Assembly: GCA_037783545.1 (NCBI GenBank)
Contig: JBBELK010000066.1
Location: 248,001 to 312,000, forward strand
DNA: 64,000 nt
Source of the DNA: Henricia sp. BOLD:AAB3569
Taxonomy: Eukaryota; Echinodermata; Asteroidea; Spinulosida; Echinasteridae
Reading direction: 5' to 3'
The notes beneath the pieces are model-generated. The model was not told where the DNA came from, did not search any database, and worked only from the letters and a program-made list of their open reading frames with translations. Below are positions 55,929-64,000 of this stretch, piece by piece. Numbering within the stretch: position 1 is the stretch's first letter; the number at the start of each line of letters is the position of its first letter. The position numbers were made by a program, and so were the translations under genes.

Positions 55929-58403
55929 GTGTGTCCCAAATGCCGGCAAATTTGGAAATCAAGGAATTTTCCAACCAACTTCAAATTTCGCATGCTCCAA
56001 ACTGTATATATTCCGCTCTTGTCATGCAAAATTGACAGATTTTCGCTGGGAAATGACGGAGAAATTTCAGAGTTTAGGGAAAACGGAGCTCGGCTGCGTG
56101 GTTATTCCCCTAACCGTGGCTGTTGGGACACCCTGCGCCGCGCTTGTGTACATTTGTACGGCCGTTGACTCACCCCAGATTGTGACGGGAATTAGGTCAA
56201 AGTGTGTCCCAAATGCCGGCAAATTTGGAAATCAAGGAATTTTCCAACCAACTTCAAATTTTGCATGCTCCAAACTGTATATATTCCGCACTTGTCATGC
56301 AAAATTGACAGATTTTCGCTGGGAAATGACGGAGAAATTTCAGAGTTTAGGGAAAACGGAGCTCGGCTGCGTGGTTATTCCCCTAACCGTGGCTGTTGGG
56401 ACACCCTGCGCATGCGCCGCGCTGGTGTACATTTGTACGGCCGTTGACTCACCCCAGATTGTGACGGGAATTAGGTCAAAGTGTGTCCCAAATGCCGGCC
56501 AATTTGGAAATCAAGGAATTTTCCAACCAACTTCAAATTTTGCATGCTCCAAACTGTATATATTCCGCACTTGTCATGCAAAATTGACAGATTTTCGCTG
56601 GAAAATGACGGAGAAATTTCAGAGTTTAGGGAAAACGGAGCTCGGCTGCGTGGTTATTCCCCTAACCGTGGCTGTTGGGACACCCTGCGCCGCGCTGGTG
56701 TACATTTGTACCGCCGTTGACTCACCCCAGATTGTGACGGGAATTAGGTCAAAGTGTGTCCCAAATGCCGGCAAATTTGGAAATCAAGGAATTTTCCAAC
56801 CAACTTCAAATTGTGCATGCTCCAAACTGTATATATTCCGCACTTGTCATGCAAAATTGACAGATTTTCGCTGGGAAATGACGGAGACATTTCAGAGTTT
56901 AGGGAAAACGGAGCTCGGCTGCATGGTTATTCCCCTAACCGTGGCTGTTGGGACACCCTGCGCCGCGCTGGTGTACATTTGTACGGCCGTTGACTCACCC
57001 CAGATTGTGACGGGAATTAGGTCAAAGTTTGTCCAAAATGCCGGCAAATTTGGAAATCAAGGGATTTTCCAACCAACTTCAAATTGTGCATGCTCCAAAC
57101 TGTATATATTCCGCACTTGTCATGCAAAATTGACAGATTTTCGCTGGGAAATGACGGAGAAATTTCAGAGTTTAGGGAAAACGGAGCTCGGCTGCGTGGT
57201 TATTCCCCTAACCGTGGCTGTTGGGACACCCTGCGCCGCGCTGGTGTACATTTGTACGGCCGTTGACTCACCCCAGATTGTGACGGGAATTAGGTCAAAG
57301 TGTGTCCCAAATGCCGGCAAATTTGGAAATCAAGGAATTTTCCAACCAACTTCAAATTTTGCATGCTCTAAACTGTATATATGCCGCACTTGTCATGCAA
57401 AATTTACAGATTTTCGCTGGGAAATGACGGAGAAATTTCAGAGTTTAGGGAAAACGGAGCTCGGCTGCATGGTTATTCCCCTAACCGTGGCTGTTGGGAC
57501 ACCCTGCGCATGCGCCGCGCTGGTGTACATTTGTACCGCCGTTGACTCACCCCAGATTGTGACGGGAATTAGGTCAAAGTGTGTCCCAAATGCCGGCAAA
57601 TTTGGAAATCAAGGAATTTTCCAACCAACTTCAAATTTTGCATGCTCCAAACTGTATATATTCCGCACTTGTCATGCAAAATTGACAGATTTTCGCTGGG
57701 AAATGACGGAGAAATTTCAGAGTTTAGGGAAAACGGAGCTCGGCTGCGTGGTTATTCCCCTAACCGTGGCTGTTGGGACACCCTGCGCCGCGCTGGTGTA
57801 CATTTGTACGGCCGTTGACTCACCCCAGATTGTGACGGGAATTAGGTCAAAGTGTGTCCCAAATGCCGGCAAATTTGGAAATCAAGGAATTTTTCAACTA
57901 CATTCAAATTTTGCATGCTCCAAACTGTATATATTCCGCACTTGTCATGCAAAATTGACAGATTTTCGCTGGGAAATGACGGAGAAATTTCAGAGTTTAG
58001 GGAAAACGGAGTTCGGCTGCGTGGTTATTCCCCTAACCGTGGCTGTTGGGACACCCTGCGCATGCGCCGCGCTGGTGTACATTTGTACGGCCGTTGACTC
58101 ACCCCAGATTGTGACGGGAATTAGGTCAAAGTGTGTCCCAAATGCCGGCAAATTTGGAAATCAAGGAATTTTTCAACCAACTTCAAATTTTGCATGCTCC
58201 AAACTGTATATATTCCGCACTTGTCATGCAAAATTGACAGATTTTCGCTGGGAAATGACGGAGAAATTTCAGAGTTTAGGGAAAACGGAGCTCGGCTGCG
58301 TGGTTATTCCCCTAACCGTGGCTGTTGGGACACCCTGCGCCGCGCTGGTGTACATTTGTACGGCCGTTGACTCACCCCAGATTGTGACGGGAATTAGGTC
58401 AAA
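55929..58403 (+). repeat. HOR family R, copy 3 (2475 bp)
   Basis: Monomers A to I recur again with the same lengths and markers. A private change is TTCCGCTCTTGTC near 56015 in monomer A, where the other copies have TTCCGCACTTGTC. Otherwise the copy looks like copies 1 and 2. Confidence 0.94.
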
Positions 58404-60878
58404 GTGTGTCCCAAATGCCGGCAAATTTGGAAATCAAGGAATTTTCCAACCAACTTCAAATTTCGCATGCTCCAAACTGTATATATTCCGCACTTGTCAT
58501 GCAAAATTGACAGATTTTCGCTGGGAAATGACGGAGAAATTTCAGAGTTTAGGGAAAACGGAGCTCGGCTGCGTGGTTATTCCCCTAACCGTGGCTGTTG
58601 GGACACCCTGCGCCGCGCTGGTGTACATTTGTACGGCCGTTGACTCACCCCAGATTGTGACGGGAATTAGGTCAAAGTGTGTCCCAAATGTCGGCAAATT
58701 TGGAAATCAAGGAATTTTCCAACCAACTTCAAATTTTGCATGCTCCAAACTGTATATATTCCGCACTTGTCATGCAAAATTGACATATTTTCGCTGGGAA
58801 ATGACGGAGAAATTTCAGAGTTTAGGGAAAACGGAGCTCGGCTGCGTGGTTATTCCCCTAACCGTGGCTGTTGGGACACCCTGCGCATGCGCCGCGCTGG
58901 TGTACATTTGTACGGCCGTTGACTCACCCCAGATTGTGACGGGAATTAGGTCAAAGTGTGTCCCAAATGCCGGCCAATTTGGAAATCAAGGAATTTTCCA
59001 ACCAACTTCAAATTTTGCATGCTCCAAACTGTATATATTCCGCACTTGTCATGCAAAATTGACAGATTTTCGCTGGAAAATGACGGAGAAATTTCAGAGT
59101 TTAGGGAAAACGGAGCTCGGCTGCGTGGTTATTCCCCTAACCGTGGCTGTTGGGACACCCTGCGCCGCGCTGGTGTACATTTGTACCGCCGTTGACTCAC
59201 CCCAGATTGTGACGGGAATTAGGTCAAAGTGTGTCCCAAATGCCGGCAAATTTGGAAATCAAGGAATTTCCCAACCAACTTCAAATTGTGCATGCTCCAA
59301 ACTGTATATATTCCGCACTTGTCATGCAAAATTGACAGATTTTCGCTGGGAAATGACGGAGACATTTCAGAGTTAAGGGAAAACGGAGCTCGGCTGCGTG
59401 GTTATTCCCCTAACCGTGGCTGTTGGGACACCCTGCGCCGCGCTGGTGTACATTTGTACGGCCGTTGACTCACCCCAGATTGTGACGGGAATTAGGTCAA
59501 AGTGTGTCCCAAATGCCGGCAAATTTGGAAATCAAGGAATTTTCCAACCAACTTCAAATTGTGCATGCTCCAAACTGTATATATTCCGCACTTGTCATGC
59601 AAAATTGACAGATTTTCGCTGGGAAATGACGGAGACATTTCAGAGTTTAGGGAAAACGGAGCTCGGCTGCATGGTTATTCCCCTAACCGTGGCTGTTGGG
59701 ACACCCTGCGCCGCGCTGGTGTACATTTGTACGGCCGTTGACTCACCCCAGATTGTGACGGGAATTAGGTCAAAGTTTGTCCAAAATGCCGGCAAATTTG
59801 GAAATCAAGGGATTTTCCAACCAACTTCAAATTGTGCATGCTCCAAACTGTATATATTCCGCACTTGTCATGCAAAATTGACAGATTTTCGCTGGGAAAT
59901 GACGGAGAAATTTTAGAGTTTAGGGAAAACGGAGCTCGGCTGCATGGTTATTCCCCTAACCGTGGCTGTTGGGACACCCTGCGCATGCGCCGCGCTGGTG
60001 TACATTTGTACCGCCGTTGACTCACCCCAGATTGTGACGGGAATTAGGTCAAAGTGTGTCCCAAATGCCGGCAAATTTGGAAATCAAGGAATTTTCCAAC
60101 CAACTTCAAATTTTGCATGCTCCAAACTGTATATATTCCGCACTTGTCATGCAAAATTGACAGATTTTCGCTGGGAAATGACGGAGAAATTTCAGAGTTT
60201 AGGGAAAACGGAGCTCGGCTGCGTGGTTATTCCCCTAACCGTGGCTGTTGGGACACCCTGCGCCGCGCTGGTGTACATTTGTACGGCCGTTGACTCACCC
60301 CAGATTGTGACGGGAATTAGGTCAAAGTGTGTCCCAAATGCCGGCAAATTTGGAAATCAAGGAATTTTTCAACTACATTCAAATTTTGCATGCTCCAAAC
60401 TGTATATATTCCGCACTTGTCATGCAAAATTGACAGATTTTCGCTGGGAAATGACGGAGAAATTTCAGAGTTTAGGGAAAACGGAGTTCGGCTGCGTGGT
60501 TATTCCCCTAACCGTGGCTGTTGGGACACCCTGCGCATGCGCCGCGCTGGTGTACATTTGTACGGCCGTTGACTCACCCCAGATTGTGACGGGAATTAGG
60601 TCAAAGTGTGTCCCAAATGCCGGCAAATTTGGAAATCAAGGAATTTTTCAACCAACTTCAAATTTTGCATGCTCCAAACTGTATATATTCCGCACTTGTC
60701 ATGCAAAATTGACAGATTTTCGCTGGGAAATGACGGAGAAATTTCAGAGTTTAGGGAAAACGGAGCTCGGCTGCGTGGTTATTCCCCTAACCGTGGCTGT
60801 TGGGACACCCTGCGCCGCGCTGGTGTACATTTGTACGGCCGTTGACTCACCCCAGATTGTGACGGGAATTAGGTCAAA
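58404..60878 (+). repeat. HOR family R, copy 4, rearranged (A B C D' D E/F G H I)
   Basis: The unit is again nine monomers and 2475 bp, but by coincidence of a gain and a loss. D' at 59229 (private GGAATTTCCCAACC and AGAGTTAAGGG) is followed by a second D at 59502, then one hybrid E/F monomer at 59775 replaces separate E and F. Monomer A here has the normal GCGCTGGTG end, and B at 58677 has AAATGTCGG and GACATATTTTCG. The changes in A, B and D' are shared with the next partial unit at 60879. Confidence 0.92.
59775..60053 (+). repeat. Hybrid E/F monomer within HOR-R copy 4
   Basis: The first half has the E markers AAAGTTTGTCCAAAA, CAAGGGATTTT and AATTGTGC. The second half has the F markers CTGCATGG, the 279-bp form and TACCGCC. 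It also has a private TTTTAGAG near 59911. An exchange inside the monomer fused E and F and removed one repeat length. Confidence 0.9.
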
Positions 60879-62522
60879 GTGTGTCCCAAATGCCGGCAAA
60901 TTTGGAAATCAAGGAATTTTCCAACCAACTTCAAATTTCGCATGCTCCAAACTGTATATATTCCGCACTTGTCATGCAAAATTGACAGATTTTCGCTGGG
61001 AAATGACGGAGAAATTTCAGAGTTTAGGGAAAACGGAGCTCGGCTGCGTGGTTATTCCCCTAACCGTGGCTGTTGGGACACCCTGCGCCGCGCTGGTGTA
61101 CATTTGTACGGCCGTTGACTCACCCCAGATTGTGACGGGAATTAGGTCAAAGTGTGTCCCAAATGTCGGCAAATTTGGAAATCAAGGAATTTTCCAACCA
61201 ACTTCAAATTTTGCATGCTCCAAACTGTATATATTCCGCACTTGTCATGCAAAATTGACATATTTTCGCTGGGAAATGACGGAGAAATTTCAGAGTTTAG
61301 GGAAAACGGAGCTCGGCTGCGTGGTTATTCCCCTAACCGTGGCTGTTGGGACACCCTGCGCATGCGCCGCGCTGGTGTACATTTGTACGGCCGTTGACTC
61401 ACCCCAGATTGTGACGGGAATTAGGTCAAAGTGTGTCCCAAATGCCGGCCAATTTGGAAATCAAGGAATTTTCCAACCAACTTCAAATTTTGCATGCTCC
61501 AAACTGTATATATTCCGCACTTGTCATGCAAAATTGACAGATTTTCGCTGGAAAATGACGGAGAAATTTCAGAGTTTAGGGAAAACGGAGCTCGGCTGCG
61601 TGGTTATTCCCCTAACCGTGGCTGTTGGGACACCCTGCGCCGCGCTGGTGTACATTTGTACCGCCGTTGACTCACCCCAGATTGTGACGGGAATTAGGTC
61701 AAAGTGTGTCCCAAATGCCGGCAAATTTGGAAATCAAGGAATTTCCCAACCAACTTCAAATTGTGCATGCTCCAAACTGTATATATTCCGCACTTGTCAT
61801 GCAAAATTGACAGATTTTCGCTGGGAAATGACGGAGACATTTCAGAGTTAAGGGAAAACGGAGCTCGGCTGCGTGGTTATTCCCCTAACCGTGGCTGTTG
61901 GGACACCCTGCGCCGCGCTGGTGTACATTTGTACGGCCGTTGACTCACCCCAGATTGTGACGGGAATTAGGTCAAAGTGTGTCCCAAATGCCGGCCAATT
62001 TGGAAATCAAGGAATTTTCCAACCAACTTCAAATTTTGCATGCTCCAAACTGTATATATTCCGCACTTGTCATGCAAAATTGACAGATTTTCGCTGGAAA
62101 ATGACGGAGAAATTTCAGAGTTTAGGGAAAACGGAGCTCGGCTGCGTGGTTATTCCCCTAACCGTGGCTGTTGGGACACCCTGCGCCGCGCTGGTGTACA
62201 TTTGTACCGCCGTTGACTCACCCCAGATTGTGACGGGAATTAGGTCAAAGTGTGTCCCAAATGCCGGCAAATTTGGAAATCAAGGAATTTCCCAACCAAC
62301 TTCAAATTGTGCATGCTCCAAACTGTATATATTCCGCACTTGTCATGCAAAATTGACAGATTTTCGCTGGGAAATGACGGAGACATTTCAGAGTTAAGGG
62401 AAAACGGAGCTCGGCTGCGTGGTTATTCCCCTAACCGTGGCTGTTGGGACACCCTGCGCCGCGCTGGTGTACATTTGTACGGCCGTTGACTCACCCCAGA
62501 TTGTGACGGGAATTAGGTCAAA
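60879..62522 (+). repeat. Partial HOR-R unit with tandem C-D' dimer (546 bp x 2)
   Basis: Monomers A, B, C and D' at 60879, 61152, 61431 and 61704 match copy 4 at 2475-bp offset, including AAATGTCGG and GACATATTTTCG in B and AGAGTTAAGGG in D'. C and D' are then repeated at 61977 and 62250, a 546-bp tandem duplication. The nine-monomer order is abandoned from here on. Confidence 0.92.
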
Positions 62523-64000
62523 GTGTGTCCCAAATGCCGGCAAATTTGGAAATCAAGGAATTTTCCAACCAACTTCAAATTTTGCATGCTCCAAACTGTA
62601 TATATTCCGCACTTGTCATGCAAAATTGACAGATTTTCGCTGGAAAATGGCGGAGAAATTTCAGAGTTTAGGGAAAACGGAGCTCGGCTGCGTGGTTATT
62701 CCCCTAACCGTGGCTGTTGGGACACCCTGCGCCGCGCTGGTGTACATTTGTACGGCCGTTGACTCACCCCAGATTGTGACGGGAATTAGGTCAAAGTTTG
62801 TCCAAAATGCCGGCAAATTTGGAAATCAAGGGATTTTCCAACCAACTTCAAATTGTGCATGCTCCAAACTGTATATATTCCGCACTTGTCATGCAAAATT
62901 GACAGATTTTCACTGGGAAATGACGGAGAAATTTCAGAGTTTAGGGAAAACGGAGCTCGGCTGCGTGGTTATTCCCCTAACCGTGGCTGTTGGGACACCC
63001 TGCGCCGCGCTGGTGTACATTTGTACGGCCGTTGACTCACCCCAGATTGTGACGGGAATTAGGTCAAAGTGTGTCCCAAATGCCGGCAAATTTGGAAATC
63101 AAGGAATTTTCCAACCAACTTCAAATTTTGCATGCTCTAAACTGTATATATGCCGCACTTGTCATGCAAAATTGACAGATTTTCGCTGGGAAATGACGGA
63201 GAAATTTCAGAGTTTAGGGAAAACGGAGCTCGGCTGCATGGTTATTCCCCTAACCGTGGCTGTTGGGACACCCTGCGCATGCGCCGCGCTGGTGTACATT
63301 TGTACCGCCGTTGACTCACCCCAGATTGTGACGGGAATTAGGTCAAAGTGTGTCCCAAATGCCGGCAAATTTGGAAATCAAGGAATTTTCCAACCAACTT
63401 CAAATTTTGCATGCTCCAAACTGTATATATTCCGCACTTGTCATGCAAAATTGACAGATTTTCGCTGGAAAATGGCGGAGAAATTTCAGAGTTTAGGGAA
63501 AACGGAGCTCGGCTGCGTGGTTATTCCCCTAACCGTGGCTGTTGGGACACCCTGCGCCGCGCTGGTGTACATTTGTACGGCCGTTGACTCACCCCAGATT
63601 GTGACGGGAATTAGGTCAAAGTTTGTCCAAAATGCCGGCAAATTTGGAAATCAAGGGATTTTCCAACCAACTTCAAATTGTGCATGCTCCAAACTGTATA
63701 TATTCCGCACTTGTCATGCAAAATTGACAGATTTTCACTGGGAAATGACGGAGAAATTTCAGAGTTTAGGGAAAACGGAGCTCGGCTGCGTGGTTATTCC
63801 CCTAACCGTGGCTGTTGGGACACCCTGCGCCGCGCTGGTGTACATTTGTACGGCCGTTGACTCACCCCAGATTGTGACGGGAATTAGGTCAAAGTGTGTC
63901 CCAAATGCCGGCAAATTTGGAAATCAAGGAATTTTCCAACCAACTTCAAATTTTGCATGCTCTAAACTGTATATATGCCGCACTTGTCATGCAAAATTGA
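62523..64000 (+). repeat. Tandem 3-mer (825 bp), second copy cut by window end
   Basis: Monomers 62523 (CTGGAAAATGGCGG), 62796 (AAAGTTTGTCC, TTTTCACTGGG) and 63069 (TATATGCCGC, CTGCATGG, 279 bp) repeat at 63348, 63621 and 63894 with an 825-bp offset. The private changes GGCGG and TTTTCACTGG are present in both copies, so this trimer arose after those mutations. The pattern probably continues beyond the window. Confidence 0.92.

Larger units (their letters stand above)
47274..64000 (+). repeat. Satellite array, right arm (273/279-bp monomers)
   Basis: The same satellite in the same orientation resumes beyond the LINE at monomer position about 172 and runs off the window end. There are 60 complete monomers from 47381 to 63893, plus partial copies at 47274-47380 and 63894-64000. 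From the spacings, 22 are 279 bp and 37 are 273 bp; the one at 49322 is 274 bp because of a 1-bp gain in a T run. This arm has fewer 279-bp monomers than the left arm and is dominated from 50427 by a nine-monomer unit of 2475 bp. Nothing else is visible in it. Confidence 0.99.

Noticed and set aside
1-64000. CENP-B box in the monomer
   Set aside because: The closest stretch, TTCGCTGGGAAATGACGG, does not satisfy the TTCG-N4-A-N2-CGGG core, even in the GGAAAATG variants, so no box is claimed.
1-64000. CRISPR array
   Set aside because: The repeat has no short direct repeat with unique spacers; the entire 273/279-bp unit is repeated, and the LINE shows the DNA is eukaryotic.
1-64000. Nuclear-receptor half-site AGGTCAAAG in each monomer
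   Set aside because: AGGTCA is a 6-bp match expected often by chance, and the second half-site needed for a DR1 element is not intact (AGTGTG follows).

Overview
The window is eukaryotic, almost certainly metazoan, repetitive DNA. Nearly all of it is one tandem satellite, read in the same orientation throughout. Its basic monomer is 273 bp, with an equally common 279-bp form that carries a 6-bp tandem duplication. Taking each monomer to start at the motif GTGTGTCCCAAATGCCGG, I count 159 complete monomers at 232-44167 and 60 at 47381-63893, plus partial monomers at both window edges and on both sides of one insertion. I see no tRNA, rRNA, host gene, CRISPR or bacterial feature. The species cannot be named from the sequence; the retrotransposon type suggests an invertebrate or other metazoan.

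The only clear protein-coding sequence is on the minus strand at 44646-47273. It is the 3' part of a non-LTR retrotransposon (LINE), encoding most of an APE-type endonuclease and a complete reverse transcriptase. The element fits the Jockey/CR1/L2 group, which lacks RNase H. It is truncated at the 5' end inside the endonuclease and ends in a (TAA)n-type 3' tail at 44173-44198. The frame is unbroken to its stop, so the insertion looks young. About 165 bp of one satellite monomer is missing at the insertion, and no clear target-site duplication is visible.

The satellite is organised into higher-order repeats (HORs), in the manner of primate alpha satellite. The left arm (1-44173) is a mosaic of related blocks: a 7-mer followed by 9-mers of 2487 bp (7943-14299), tandem 4-mers of 1104 and 1110 bp, and dispersed duplications of 2220 bp (offset 3306) and 3033 bp (offset 4701). 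The right arm (47274-64000) is more regular. A 9-monomer unit of 2475 bp repeats from 50427, with copies that look almost identical, and it breaks down into 2-mer and 3-mer repeats at the far end. Hybrid monomers at 23696, 55377 and 59775 record unequal crossing-over inside monomers.

Each monomer contains dyads (an 11-bp inverted repeat around a TATATA core and a 7-bp stem), a perfect AP-1-type heptamer and, in the 279-bp form, a 10-bp palindrome resembling the NRF-1 site. Because 273 and 279 are both multiples of three, one plus-strand frame stays open for as long as 26 kb. I regard this as a by-product of monomer length, not a gene. The most plausible role, by inference only, is centromeric or pericentromeric heterochromatin.
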